Assembly (NCBI RefSeq): GCF_934202865.1
Contig: NZ_CAKPYL010000001.1
Location: 1-64,000, forward strand
Length of the DNA stretch: 64,000 bases
From: an uncultured Fenollaria sp.
Lineage (GTDB): Bacteria > Bacillota > Clostridia > Tissierellales > Peptoniphilaceae
Direction: 5' to 3'
Shown: positions 26,026-34,379 of the stretch, piece by piece
Layout: each line of letters opens with the position of its first letter
Numbering within the stretch: the stretch's first letter is position 1
Notes under the pieces: generated by a model
Database searches by the model: none
Seen by the model: the letters and a program-made list of their open reading frames with translations, nothing else
Told to the model about the DNA's origin: nothing
Position numbers and translations under genes: made by a program

Positions 26026-26104
26026 ATGATTCACCTCGCTTATAAGTATCTATATTATAACACGAAAGAGCATAAATTTCCAGATATTAATGTGGTCTTT
26101 GTGA

Positions 26105-26110
26105 TATAAT
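26105..26110 (+). promoter_or_regulatory. Extended -10 promoter of the small antitoxin-like gene
   Basis: TGATATAAT gives an extended -10 box without a good -35. It leaves a very short leader before the ATG at 26127 and makes the ATG at 26109 impossible as a start. Confidence 0.5.
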
Positions 26111-26126
26111 GTCCTTGGTGATGAAA

Positions 26127-26306
26127 ATGATTTTAGATGAATTTTTAGAAGAGCTTGAAGACGTGGCTCTAGCTGAGAAAAGACTCGCTTCTATAAAAAA
26201 GAATAAAGAAAAACTTATAAGTATGGAAGAATTTGAAAAAGAATTCAATATAGACTTTGACAAGATTGAGCCAATAGATGATGAAGAAATTGAATCAAGC
26301 GTTTAA
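26127..26306 (+). CDS. Small RelB/DinJ-like antitoxin remnant (59 aa)
   Basis: The stretch EDVALAEKRLASIKKNKEKL followed by ISMEEFEKEFNI looks like the C-terminal, toxin-binding half of RelB-type antitoxins (pattern ALAEKRL...GK...S.EE). The usual N-terminal ribbon-helix-helix part is missing and no toxin gene follows before tpx at 26352. A remnant or a very short acidic protein; weakly supported. Confidence 0.5.
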   Translation: MILDEFLEELEDVALAEKRLASIKKNKEKLISMEEFEKEFNIDFDKIEPIDDEEIESSV

Positions 26307-26351
26307 AATTTTTCATTTCGGGTAAATAATTTACACTAGGAGGTAATAAAT

Positions 26352-26864
26352 ATGAACGAAAGAAAAGGTATAATTACATTTGGCGGATCACCAATGACTT
26401 TACTTGGTGACGAAACAAAAGTAGGTAGCAAGGCGCCTGAATTTAAGGCACTTAAGAATGACTTGTCAGAGTTTTCTCTTGACGAAGTGAAAGGCAAAGT
26501 TGTTATCATCAGCTCAGTTCCTTCGATTGACACACCTGTTTGCGAATTACAAACAAAGAGATTCAATGAAGAAGCTGCTAAGCTAGGCGATGCAGTTGTT
26601 TTAACACTTAGCTGCGACCTACCATTTGCTCAATCAAGATTTTGCGCTGCTGACGGCATTGACAAAGTTATAGTTTTGTCAGACCACAGAGACCTTGATT
26701 TTGGTACAAAATACGGTCTTGTGATCAAGGAGCTTCGTCTACTTGCAAGAGCCATCACTATCATTGATAAGGACGGCACTATCAAGTATCAAGAAATTGT
26801 TAGCGAAGTAACTAAACATCCTGATTATGATAAGGCGTTGGAAGAAGCTAAAAAGCTTATCTAA
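26352..26864 (+). CDS. tpx: Thiol peroxidase Tpx (170 aa)
   Basis: Atypical 2-Cys peroxiredoxin that reduces hydroperoxides with thioredoxin. The peroxidatic Cys is in SIDTPVCELQTKRF and the second Cys pair in SCDLPFAQSRFC. N-terminal GGSPMTLLG and full length match the family. Preceded by AGGAGGT and followed by a strong terminator, so it is a single-gene unit. Fits an anaerobe that must survive oxygen exposure. Confidence 0.95.
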   Translation: MNERKGIITFGGSPMTLLGDETKVGSKAPEFKALKNDLSEFSLDEVKGKVVIISSVPSIDTPVCELQTKRFNEEAAKLGDAVVLTLSCDLPFAQSRFCAADGIDKVIVLSDHRDLDFGTKYGLVIKELRLLARAITIIDKDGTIKYQEIVSEVTKHPDYDKALEEAKKLI

Positions 26865-26885
26865 GTAAATACTTTTTTATATGAC

Positions 26886-26913
26886 AATAGCTGGGCCACG
26901 TGGTCCAGCTATT
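26886..26913 (+). terminator. tpx terminator
   Basis: Stem AATAGCTGG/CCAGCTATT with a GCCACGT loop region followed by ATTTTTG. A second hairpin built of A8-CG and CG-T8 lies at 26923-26954. I see nothing else in 26955-27108. Confidence 0.8.
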
Positions 26914-27108
26914 ATTTTTGCAAAAAAAACGCTCGGCCAATGAACGTTTTTTTTAGGTGGTGTAAATTATGTGTCTAAGATTATTCTTACAATTTAATTA
27001 TACTATAGTCCATAATTTTAAATATGTCAATGGATTTCGCATAAATTGCCGCTTGTATAATAAATTACAATATGTGGCCCTCTTAGTATAGATAAATTTT
27101 ATAAACAC

Positions 27109-27138
27109 AAAATGGATAGAGTTTTTTCTATCCATTTT
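27109..27138 (-). terminator. degV terminator
   Basis: Minus strand stem AAAATGGATAGA/TCTATCCATTTT, ten bases past the degV stop codon. Confidence 0.75.
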
Positions 27139-27147
27139 CTTTTCTAT

Positions 27148-28005
27148 CTATTCAAATTTTTTCACTGCGCATATATGAACTGTGCCCGGACCTGTGTGAG
27201 CGCCTATGCTCACGGCGAATGGATTTAGTTCTATCGTCTTATCAGGATACTTCTCTACAAGCGCATCCCTTACCTTAGTTGCAAGATCAATGCAATCTGC
27301 GTGGCAAACCATGATCCTGTCATCATAAAGCTCGTGTCCGACCTCTTCCTCAAAGATGTCCACAGTCTTGGCAATGGCTCTGTTAGTTCCTCTGACATTG
27401 TCCTTTGTATAAATTACGCCATCGGCATGAACATCAAGAATGACCTTCATATTAATCAAGTTGCCGATAGTTGCCTTAAGCTTCGAGACTCTGCCGCCCC
27501 TTTGCAAGTACTCAAGCGAATCGACGAAGAAAACATATCTCGTGTTCTTCACAAAATTATCCGCGTATACCTTTAGCTCGTCAAAGCTCATCCCATCGCT
27601 CGCAAGCTTTGCAAGATTCAAAGCCATCATCCCTTGACCCATGGATGCGCCGCGCGAGTCAACGAGTAAAAGCCTGTCATCAGCTATGCCCAAAGAGTTC
27701 TTCGCAAGAACCGCGTTGTTAAAAGTTGACGACATGCCAGTAGAAAGCGATACGTAGATCGCCTTGTCATATTTATCTAAAACTTCTTTAAATTTCACTT
27801 CGTATTCGTGCGGAGTGATCGCTCCAGTCTTGTAAACAGCGCCATTTCTCATGTCATCGTAAATTTCCTTGCCGCTGATGTCGACGCCATCTAAGTAAGT
27901 TTTGTCTTCCTTCATAATGACAATCGGCATAACATCTATACAAAATTCACGTGCCAGTTCTTTACCTATGTCTGAAGCCGAATCTGTTATAATCTTAATA
28001 CTCAT
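27148..28005 (-). CDS. DegV-family fatty-acid-binding protein (285 aa)
   Basis: DegV/FakB fold: binds a fatty acid and, in species with FakA, presents it for phosphorylation to enter phospholipid synthesis. N-terminal IITDSASDIGKELA, then TGAITPHEY, and the lipid-binding SLSTGMSSTFNNA segment are visible; the C-terminus has IGAHTGPGTVHIC. No fakA lies in the window. Strong ribosome site GAGGAGG. Confidence 0.9.
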   Translation of the reverse strand: MSIKIITDSASDIGKELAREFCIDVMPIVIMKEDKTYLDGVDISGKEIYDDMRNGAVYKTGAITPHEYEVKFKEVLDKYDKAIYVSLSTGMSSTFNNAVLAKNSLGIADDRLLLVDSRGASMGQGMMALNLAKLASDGMSFDELKVYADNFVKNTRYVFFVDSLEYLQRGGRVSKLKATIGNLINMKVILDVHADGVIYTKDNVRGTNRAIAKTVDIFEEEVGHELYDDRIMVCHADCIDLATKVRDALVEKYPDKTIELNPFAVSIGAHTGPGTVHICAVKKFE

Positions 28006-28044
28006 GATTTCCTCCTCATATATACTTATTATATGATAAATTTA

Positions 28045-29421
28045 TTATTTTTTCAAGTCCAGAATTATTTTTTTCACCATGCTCATGGCGGAGCGGATCT
28101 CATCCTCATCCATAGCCCCGTAACCAAGCAGTAGCGCGTCCTTCGCCATAGGCTCCTCACTTAGGTAATAGTCTTTAAGTCTCGAAGCTTTTATGCCATT
28201 CTCTTTAAGCGCCATGACAATGGCTTCGTAATCATCTATACCATCAACGTAAACTTTAAGATGCATACCGGCCATGGAGTCGATGGCGTGAAGGCCGTCT
28301 ATGTCCTCGAGCTCATCCAAAAGCACGAGACGCTTCTTATTGTAAATACCCTTCATCCTGTTGAGCTGCCTTTCGAAGTGGCCGCCCTTCATAAAGTCCT
28401 TGACAAGTATCTGAACTATGTTTGACACGGTCGAGTTAATCTGCGGCTTGACCTCGTAGTACCTCTTTAGTAGTTCGTTCGGCAGAACCATGTAGCTCAG
28501 TCTTAATAAGGGACTGATGGATTTTGAAAAATTCGCGATGTAGATGACTTTATCCATCTCATCGAGGCTCTTTAATGGGGAAAGCGCCCTCGATGAGTAC
28601 CTGAACTCGCTGTCGTAGTCGTCTTCAATGATGTAGCGGCCGCTTGCCCCATAAGCCCAGTTCAAAAACTCGAAACGCCTCTTGATCGGCATGACGGTCG
28701 CCGTCGGAAATTGGTTCGATGGAGTAAGTAGCGCAGCAGAGCAATTTGCACGCTCGAAGCGCTCGAAGCTCATCCCGCTATTGTCAAGGCTAATGGGCTC
28801 GTAGTCAACATTATTGAGCTTCAAAAGCGTTTTGAGCTCCTTGTAGCCCGGATTTTCAAGGCCGAGGCGAAGCTTTTTATCCAAAATGATGAAGATTATC
28901 GTCAAAAGCTGCTCAAGACCCGAACTGATAATGATATTGTCCTCGCTAGTCTTGATGCCACGCGCCTTGAAGAGGTAATTTTTGATCTCGTGGCGCAGAC
29001 CGTAAAGCCCTTGGTAGTCCCTCTCGTAAAATTCCTCGTCGTAAATGACTTCCTGCGTGAAAATCTTTTTAAATTTGTCAATTGGGTAGCTCTCCTTATC
29101 ACCTTCGGTGATGGCAAAGGAGTACTTGTAGCTTTCTGTGACAGGTCTAGTCGCGTTTATGGGCTCCGCCTTAAAATTATATAATGAGCCAATCTCGCTG
29201 ACAAAGTAGCCGCGCTTCTCGACGCTCTCTATGTAGCCTTCGCAGCTAAGGGCGTCGTAGGCCGCTCTAATGGTATTGACGGCGACAGCCATCTCCTTAG
29301 CGAGTGCCCTCTTAGATGGCAGCTTCTCGCCTTTTTTGAAGCGCCCTTCAAGTATGGCGTCCTTAAAATATTCATATATCTCTTCATAAATGGGCCTATC
29401 ACCTTTCAAATCTATTTGCAT
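28045..29421 (-). CDS. pdxR: MocR/PdxR-type regulator: GntR domain fused to aminotransferase domain (458 aa)
   Basis: Regulator of vitamin B6 synthesis that senses PLP. A GntR winged helix at about residues 10-75 (GEKLPSKRALAKEMAVAVNT) is fused to a fold-type-I aminotransferase-like domain with the PLP Lys expected in YIANFSKSISPLLRLSYMVL. It is divergent from pdxS, with GGTAC-containing sites between them, the arrangement known for PdxR in Firmicutes and actinobacteria. Start at 29421 follows AGGAGG; the longer frame to 29457 overlaps the operator. Confidence 0.88.
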   Translation of the reverse strand: MQIDLKGDRPIYEEIYEYFKDAILEGRFKKGEKLPSKRALAKEMAVAVNTIRAAYDALSCEGYIESVEKRGYFVSEIGSLYNFKAEPINATRPVTESYKYSFAITEGDKESYPIDKFKKIFTQEVIYDEEFYERDYQGLYGLRHEIKNYLFKARGIKTSEDNIIISSGLEQLLTIIFIILDKKLRLGLENPGYKELKTLLKLNNVDYEPISLDNSGMSFERFERANCSAALLTPSNQFPTATVMPIKRRFEFLNWAYGASGRYIIEDDYDSEFRYSSRALSPLKSLDEMDKVIYIANFSKSISPLLRLSYMVLPNELLKRYYEVKPQINSTVSNIVQILVKDFMKGGHFERQLNRMKGIYNKKRLVLLDELEDIDGLHAIDSMAGMHLKVYVDGIDDYEAIVMALKENGIKASRLKDYYLSEEPMAKDALLLGYGAMDEDEIRSAMSMVKKIILDLKK

Positions 29422-29436
29422 AGAGATCCTCCTATC

Positions 29437-29495
29437 TGGTACCATCAAAATAATCATAATTGGTACTTTTAATTATACCATAATCCAAGTATAAT
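29437..29495 (+). promoter_or_regulatory. PdxR operator region and pdxS promoter
   Basis: TGGTACCA (29437-29444), TGGTAC (29461-29466) and ATACCA (29475-29480) are spaced about 17-24 bp apart before a TATAAT -10 box (29490-29495). No good -35 box is present, which fits activation by PdxR. Confidence 0.6.
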
Positions 29496-29518
29496 AGCTA
29501 TAAAAGAGGAGGAATATT

Positions 29519-30376
29519 ATGAATAAAAAATTTTTAGACTTTACAAATACACTTAAGGGCGGCGTCATCATGGACGTTACTAATCCTGAGGAAGCGAAGA
29601 TTGCCGAAAGTGCCGGCGCATGCGCTGTCATGGCGCTTGAGAGGGTACCTGCGGACATCAGACGCGAAGGCGGCGTTGCTAGAATGAGCGATCCAGAAAT
29701 GATTTTGGAGATAAAAAAAGCTGTCAAGATCCCTGTTATGGCGAAGTGCAGAATCGGTCACTTTGTTGAGGCAGGCGTTTTGGAAGCGCTTGGCATTGAC
29801 TACGTCGATGAATCGGAAGTTTTGTCAAAGGCTGATAACGACAATCACATAGACAAATACAAGTTCGACGTGCCTTTCGTTTGCGGGGCGAGAGATCTTG
29901 GCGAAGCGCTTAGAAGGATCGAAGAAGGCGCATCGATGATCAGAAGCAAGGGCGAAGCAGGTACTGGCGACGTCGTACAAGCTGTAAGCCACTTAAGACA
30001 AATACTTGGCGGCATCTCGCTACTTGTGTCGAAGAGAGAGGATGAGCTATATACATTTGCAAAAGAATATAGAGTTAGCTACGATATAGTGAAATACGTT
30101 TATGACAACAAGAGACTACCTGTACTAAACTTCTCAGCTGGTGGTGTCGCTACACCTCAAGACGCAGCACTTATGAGAAGACTTGGCGCTGAAGGCGTCT
30201 TCGTTGGCAGCGGTATATTTAAGAGTGAAGATCCAGAGAGAAGAGCTAAGGCAATAGTTAAGGCAGTCGAAAATTATGAAGATAACAAGATTATAGCTGA
30301 GGTGGCGACTGGACTTGGTAAGGCTATGTTTGGGATTAATGAAGATGAGCTAACTATAAAAATGGCAGATAGATAA
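29519..30376 (+). CDS. pdxS: Pyridoxal 5'-phosphate synthase subunit PdxS (285 aa)
   Basis: Builds PLP from ribose 5-phosphate, glyceraldehyde 3-phosphate and ammonia. [26 protein letters not shown] with the first catalytic Lys, [11 protein letters not shown] with the second Lys, and [14 protein letters not shown] are all intact. The N-terminus is a few residues shorter than usual. The glutaminase partner pdxT normally follows; here the gene is followed only by repeats and a terminator, so pdxT is elsewhere or absent (free ammonia can substitute). Confidence 0.95.
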   Translation: MNKKFLDFTNTLKGGVIMDVTNPEEAKIAESAGACAVMALERVPADIRREGGVARMSDPEMILEIKKAVKIPVMAKCRIGHFVEAGVLEALGIDYVDESEVLSKADNDNHIDKYKFDVPFVCGARDLGEALRRIEEGASMIRSKGEAGTGDVVQAVSHLRQILGGISLLVSKREDELYTFAKEYRVSYDIVKYVYDNKRLPVLNFSAGGVATPQDAALMRRLGAEGVFVGSGIFKSEDPERRAKAIVKAVENYEDNKIIAEVATGLGKAMFGINEDELTIKMADR

Positions 30377-30395
30377 AATTTCGCGTTCGTGCGAA

Positions 30396-30453
30396 GCACC
30401 AAGATTCTCGGGACCCATTCAAAGCGAAGCTTTGTAAATGGGTGAGGTTCTTC
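30396..30453 (+). repeat. Interspersed repeat, family C, copy 1
   Basis: Flanks GCACCAAGATTCTCG and GAGGTTCTTC enclose a long hairpin at 30413-30443 (ACCCATT-C-AAAG with CTTTG-T-AAATGGGT). Same flanks as the copies at 30508, 34443 and 60581, but a different stem. Confidence 0.75.
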
Positions 30454-30507
30454 GAATTGCGCCTGAAACTCGTTCGCTTCTCGTAATCATCTAGTTTTTT
30501 CTGCATA

Positions 30508-30545
30508 GCGCAAAGGTTCTCGCTAATTTTTTGGCGGGGTTCTTC
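30508..30545 (+). repeat. Interspersed repeat, family C, copy 2
   Basis: Flanks GCGCAAAGGTTCT and GGGGTTCTTC enclose the stem CGCTAA/TTGGCG with loop TTTT. It lies 54 bp after copy 1, both between the pdxS stop and its terminator. Confidence 0.75.
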
Positions 30546-30613
30546 AATTTGTTAGGTGATTATTCATTGGCACTATAATAAATTTGATTAAATTATAAAC
30601 TTAGACATAAAAG

Positions 30614-30643
30614 AAGGATAGAGATTTTAAAATCTCTATCCTT
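30614..30643. terminator. Bidirectional terminator between pdxS and the zinc operon
   Basis: Perfect 15-bp palindromic stem AAGGATAGAGATTTT and its complement, followed on the plus strand by TGTTTTT. It serves pdxS (240 bp upstream) and the minus-strand gene ending at 30663. Confidence 0.8.
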
Positions 30644-30662
30644 TGTTTTTATCTGTGTTGAA

Positions 30663-31364
30663 TTATTTAACTATTTTCGCATCCTTAATAATTGCCAATG
30701 GAAACGGTATCTCATCCGAATTATACACATCCAGCACTCCCTCAACCGTTACCTCTTCCTTATCCTTTGGATATTTCTCGTTCTTATCCTCTAACACATA
30801 CTGAAGTCCTTGTTGGCAGCACGCTTGTCTATCGTTGATAAGGACGTAGTGGTCGATGCCGGATGTATCTGTTGTCTCTAGATCTGTTGCGATGCCTGAA
30901 AGCTTGATCTTAACGCCCACAAAGCTCTTTGGGTCTTCGGCTATCATGGCGACGATGACGTAGTTCATATCTGCGTCGTTCGCTGTTAAATCATAGCTTT
31001 GGCCGTTTGCGTTTGAGCTTTCATTTTCACTAGCGCTTTCATTTTCACTAGTGCTTTCATTTTCACTAGTGCTTTCATTTTCACTAGCGCTATCAGCCTC
31101 GCCTTGATTTGTTTTTTCACTAGGGCTATCGGCCTCACTTTGGCTTAGCTCGTCACTTGTTTCGCTCTCTTGATCAGGCGAAGTGGCCCCACCATCATCC
31201 CCGTCCATTGTCTTGGAGCTTTCTTTCATCTTATTCACTGTCTCGTTGACGGTGCTATTAGGCATATAACGGTATATAACTTTTTTGTTTGTGAAAAATG
31301 CGAGTATCAAGACCAAAATCAAGGCCCCCACTATCCTCAAAATTCTCTTCCTTGTTTTATCCAC
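30663..31364 (-). CDS. Membrane-anchored protein with SEN repeats and OB-like domain with CC motif (233 aa)
   Basis: One N-terminal helix (about 10-27), then a Ser/Glu/Asn-rich spacer with 18-bp repeats coding for TSENES-type units, then a roughly 100-residue domain with QACCQQG and an ending VTVEGVLDVYNSD. That pattern (beta-rich, CC near the middle, V-EG turn) recalls the C-terminal OB-like domain of YcgQ/DUF1980 proteins, which co-occur with zinc genes. It is the last gene of the zinc ABC operon and overlaps the permease gene by 8 bp. Start is GTG, with AGGAGGT seven bases before. A metal-binding role is inference. Confidence 0.7.
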   Translation of the reverse strand: MDKTRKRILRIVGALILVLILAFFTNKKVIYRYMPNSTVNETVNKMKESSKTMDGDDGGATSPDQESETSDELSQSEADSPSEKTNQGEADSASENESTSENESTSENESASENESSNANGQSYDLTANDADMNYVIVAMIAEDPKSFVGVKIKLSGIATDLETTDTSGIDHYVLINDRQACCQQGLQYVLEDKNEKYPKDKEEVTVEGVLDVYNSDEIPFPLAIIKDAKIVK

Positions 31365-32199
31365 GTTTCACACCTCCTACTATTGACATAATTATGAATA
31401 TGGCGAGATTCATCACGACGATTGTCGAGCCGACTGGTGTCGAAGCAAGTATCGCAAATATCGCGCCTCCAAGTGCTGATATTAGCGAGATTATTGCCGA
31501 GGCGATTGCTATCTTCCTAAATGAATGGAAAACTTTCATCGCTGAAACTGCTGGGAAGACGATGAGTGCTGCGACTAGAAGTGAGCCCACGAGCCTGATT
31601 GCAAGTGTGATCACGACTGCGACGACCATTGACAAGACTGTGTTTAGCCTTTCGACTTTGATGCCTGAAGCGCTTGCGAGGTCTTCGTCGAAGACTGTGA
31701 TGTATATTTCTTTATAGTAGTAGATGAAGAAAAGTATCACGAGTATCGAGAGTGCCACGGATGTGATGACGTCTAGCTTTGTGAGTGTCAGGATGGATGT
31801 CGATCCGAAAAGTATTGTGCACACGTCAACTAAGACGTTTGGGCCGACTCTGAAGACGTTCATGACTAGGTAGCCCACTGCGAGTGCCGAGACTGAAACC
31901 ATTGCGATGGCTGCGTCTGAGATGATTTTCTTGGAATTATTTCCTTGGAGTAGTATTAGCGCGAAAAATATTGTCATAGGTAGTGCTAGGACTAATTTTT
32001 GCGTAAAGCCGATGGCTGTCGCGATTGATAGGGACGCGAAGGCGACGTTTGAAAGTGAATTTGCGATGTAGGAGTAGCGTTTCAAAACGAGTATCACGCC
32101 CAAAAATGCTGACGCGAGCGCTATGAGTGAGGCGCAGACTAGTGCGTAGCGCACGAAGGGGTAGCCTAGGTAGAAGGTGAATTTGTTAATTAAGTCCAT
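31357..32199 (-). CDS. Metal ABC transporter permease, ZnuB class (280 aa)
   Basis: Membrane subunit of a zinc/manganese importer (ABC-3 family) with eight or nine helices. The conserved stretch VVVAVVITLAIRLVGSLLVA and following AALIVFPAVSAM marks the family. I start it at 32199, where AGGAGG stands eight bases upstream; the frame opens further up inside the ATPase gene, with which it overlaps 14 bp. Confidence 0.9.
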   Translation of the reverse strand: MDLINKFTFYLGYPFVRYALVCASLIALASAFLGVILVLKRYSYIANSLSNVAFASLSIATAIGFTQKLVLALPMTIFFALILLQGNNSKKIISDAAIAMVSVSALAVGYLVMNVFRVGPNVLVDVCTILFGSTSILTLTKLDVITSVALSILVILFFIYYYKEIYITVFDEDLASASGIKVERLNTVLSMVVAVVITLAIRLVGSLLVAALIVFPAVSAMKVFHSFRKIAIASAIISLISALGGAIFAILASTPVGSTIVVMNLAIFIIMSIVGGVKRG

Positions 32200-32845
32200 C
32201 TTTTTTGCCTCCTTCCTCGTAAATCGCGCGGCTGCCGTCAAGCTTAAGTACTTTGTTTGCATATTGTGTAGCTCTTTGGCTGTCGTGCGATACCATGATT
32301 ATGGCTGTGCCACTTGCGTTTATCTTTTCAAGCATCTCGTAGAGGCTTCCTTGCGCCTCTGGGTCGAGGCCGGCAAGCGGCTCGTCGAGTATAAGTAGCT
32401 TCTTTTCTTCTACGAAGCTTCTTGCGAGCAAGGCTCTCTGCCTTTGTCCGCCTGATAATGAGGAAAAGCGTCTGTCTTTGAGATTTGCTATGCCAAAATT
32501 ATCAAGGCATTCAAGTGCTCTCGCCTTTTCTTCTTTTGTGTAGAAAAATCTTTTTTTGATCTTAAAGCCGGATAGAACGAGCTCCATCACTGAAGTCGGA
32601 AAATCGGCTGCGACCAGGAGGATCTGCGGTAGGTAGGCGATTTCGTCTTTTGAAATGCCATCTAAAACTATATCCCCCGATATTTTCTTATTAAGGCCCA
32701 AGATGGTTCTGATCAGGCTCGACTTGCCCGAGCCGTTTTCGCCTAGGATGACGATGTAGTCACCATCTGAAACCTCTAGGTTTATAAAGTCACTTAGGAC
32801 TTGACCTTTGTAGCCAAATCCTAAGTCTTTTAGTATTAATTTCAT
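32186..32845 (-). CDS. Metal ABC transporter ATPase, ZnuC class (219 aa)
   Basis: ATPase of the zinc/manganese importer. Walker A GENGSGKSS (Ser instead of Thr at the end), signature LSGGQRQR and Walker B LLILDEPLAGLD are present. One-base overlap with the binding-protein gene (TAATG). Confidence 0.92.
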   Translation of the reverse strand: MKLILKDLGFGYKGQVLSDFINLEVSDGDYIVILGENGSGKSSLIRTILGLNKKISGDIVLDGISKDEIAYLPQILLVAADFPTSVMELVLSGFKIKKRFFYTKEEKARALECLDNFGIANLKDRRFSSLSGGQRQRALLARSFVEEKKLLILDEPLAGLDPEAQGSLYEMLEKINASGTAIIMVSHDSQRATQYANKVLKLDGSRAIYEEGGKKDGLN

Positions 32846-33963
32846 TAGTTTAACGCCTTCTTTAAAGCGTCTAAGTTCATTTGCATGTAGTCAATGTATG
32901 ACTTGCCGTCATTTGAACTAGCATTTTCCATGGATGTCATCTCGATGATGTCTTGGTCCTTTGCCTTGCTTGCGTTTTTCACTGTGTCTGCGATTTTGCC
33001 GTCTGAACCAGCTAGCTTAATGATGTGCTTAATGCCAAGTTCGTCGACTTTTTGCGCTAGGAAGCTAATAGTTTCAAAGCTTGCTTCGCTTTCTGCCGAG
33101 CAGCCAACAAAGGCAGCGAAGTAGTCAAGGTCAAGGTCACTTACTAAGTAGCGGAATGGGAAGCGATCTGCAACTAAGATAGTATCAACTTTTGCAGTCT
33201 TTCTCATCTCGTCAAAGTCATTTTGAAGCGCATCAAGTTTTTCTGCGTATGCTTCGTAATTTGCCTTGAATTTGTCCGCGTTCTTTGGATCGATTTCTGC
33301 TAGAGCGTCCGCTATCGCCATGGATATAGTCTTAGCGTTCTTCACAGATAGCCAAACATGTTCGTCGTATTCTATTTCTTCATGTTCATGTTCATGGTCA
33401 TGGTCGTGGTCTTCATCGTCATGGTCATGGTCTTCATCTCCATGGTCGTGGTCATGGTCTTCATCGCCATGCTCATGCTCATGGTCTTCATCGCCATCTT
33501 CATGTTCATGCTCATGCTCCATACCTTCTTTGACTTCTTCTTCCTTAACAGCGTCACCTAAAATTTCAAGCATATTAAGAACTTTGGCATTAGGCGCTTG
33601 TTTTGCTGCATCTGGAGCCCATTCGTCCGATTCGCCGCCCACATACAAGAATAGATTTGCCTTTGCAATCTTTTCGATGTCTTGAGCGGAAGGCTCGTAA
33701 TTGTGAAGGCTTACGCCGTTGTCAGTTAAATTAGTTACTTCGACGTCAGTGCCTTCAGTGATGTTCTTGACCCAATCATAAGCTGGGAATGTGTTAGTTA
33801 CAACGCTTATAGCGTCTCCGTCCTTTTGAATGCTGTCTGCTTGATCAGCTGGAATAGCCTCAGAAGCTGGTTCCTCTGCCATCTCTGGCGCTTTATTTGA
33901 ATTGCATGCCACTAACAAAACGACCGCTAGTAGGCAAGCTAAAAATTTATTTATATTTTTCAT
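32845..33963 (-). CDS. znuA: Zinc-binding lipoprotein, ZnuA/AdcA class (372 aa)
   Basis: Solute-binding protein of cluster A-I. Lipobox Cys is residue 20 (LVACNS). Family landmarks: NTFPAYDWVKNITEG, the first His in SLHNYEPS, then a very long His/Asp/Glu loop (about 150-205, units such as DEDHDHDHG), the second His in YDEHVWLSVKNA, and PFRYLVSDLDLDYFAAF. The His loop is characteristic of zinc rather than manganese receptors. It leads the znuACB-type set. Confidence 0.93.
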   Translation of the reverse strand: MKNINKFLACLLAVVLLVACNSNKAPEMAEEPASEAIPADQADSIQKDGDAISVVTNTFPAYDWVKNITEGTDVEVTNLTDNGVSLHNYEPSAQDIEKIAKANLFLYVGGESDEWAPDAAKQAPNAKVLNMLEILGDAVKEEEVKEGMEHEHEHEDGDEDHEHEHGDEDHDHDHGDEDHDHDDEDHDHDHEHEHEEIEYDEHVWLSVKNAKTISMAIADALAEIDPKNADKFKANYEAYAEKLDALQNDFDEMRKTAKVDTILVADRFPFRYLVSDLDLDYFAAFVGCSAESEASFETISFLAQKVDELGIKHIIKLAGSDGKIADTVKNASKAKDQDIIEMTSMENASSNDGKSYIDYMQMNLDALKKALN

Positions 33964-34031
33964 ATTGATCTCCTTTTTTTATATATTCTACCGATATTAA
34001 ATTTTGCCGTTATTATATAAAAAAGAGATCT

Positions 34032-34325
34032 CTAATTGTTCATGCGCACCATAAGCTCGACTGGTGTCTTCGCCATAGCCATAGTCATGGTAATGGTGAT
34101 GGCCCTCATAAATACTAGTACTGCGAGCATGACTGTGACTGCCGCACGCGAATGGTCTAAGTGCTTTTCTAAGTCCGAGACCATGTCCATGAAGCGGCAG
34201 ATTGGGCAAGATGTGCGCTTGCAGATGTGGAAGGCGCTTGTGGCCGCGACGAAAAAGCTTAGTAGCGAGAATGCGACTAATATGATGCAAAGTATTGATA
34301 ATAGTTTTTTGATACGCTTTGGCAT
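34032..34325 (-). CDS. Small membrane protein with HICKRTSCPIC motif (97 aa)
   Basis: Begins MPKRIKKLLSILCII with a hydrophobic helix, then HICKRTSCPICRFMD (His plus three Cys, a possible metal site) and a second hydrophobic segment. Small Firmicute proteins with an HxCxxxxCPIC motif are often found beside zinc ABC transporters, as here, where it is first in the operon. The ATG at 34325 has AGGAGG five bases ahead; the open frame to 34457 lacks such a site and runs into repeat DNA and the promoter. Confidence 0.75.
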   Translation of the reverse strand: MPKRIKKLLSILCIILVAFSLLSFFVAATSAFHICKRTSCPICRFMDMVSDLEKHLDHSRAAVTVMLAVLVFMRAITITMTMAMAKTPVELMVRMNN

Positions 34326-34350
34326 GTGGCCCTCCTTTTTTACATGCCTT

Positions 34351-34379
34351 ATTATATAGCAGGGCTTTAAGAATGTCAA
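34351..34379 (-). promoter_or_regulatory. Promoter of the zinc operon
   Basis: Minus strand: TTGACA (34374-34379), 17-bp spacer, TATAAT (34351-34356). I could not identify a clear Zur box around it. Confidence 0.8.

Noticed and set aside
30396-30545. Possible short CRISPR-like array
   Set aside because: Only two units, with different hairpins and no unique spacers of constant length; no cas genes nearby.
30377-30662. Search for pdxT after pdxS
   Set aside because: The stretch contains only two family C repeats and a terminator; all frames are interrupted.
33358-33685. Ser/Trp-rich and Met/Val-rich open frames opposite the zinc-binding lipoprotein
   Set aside because: They mirror the His/Asp repeat of znuA; no independent start signals.
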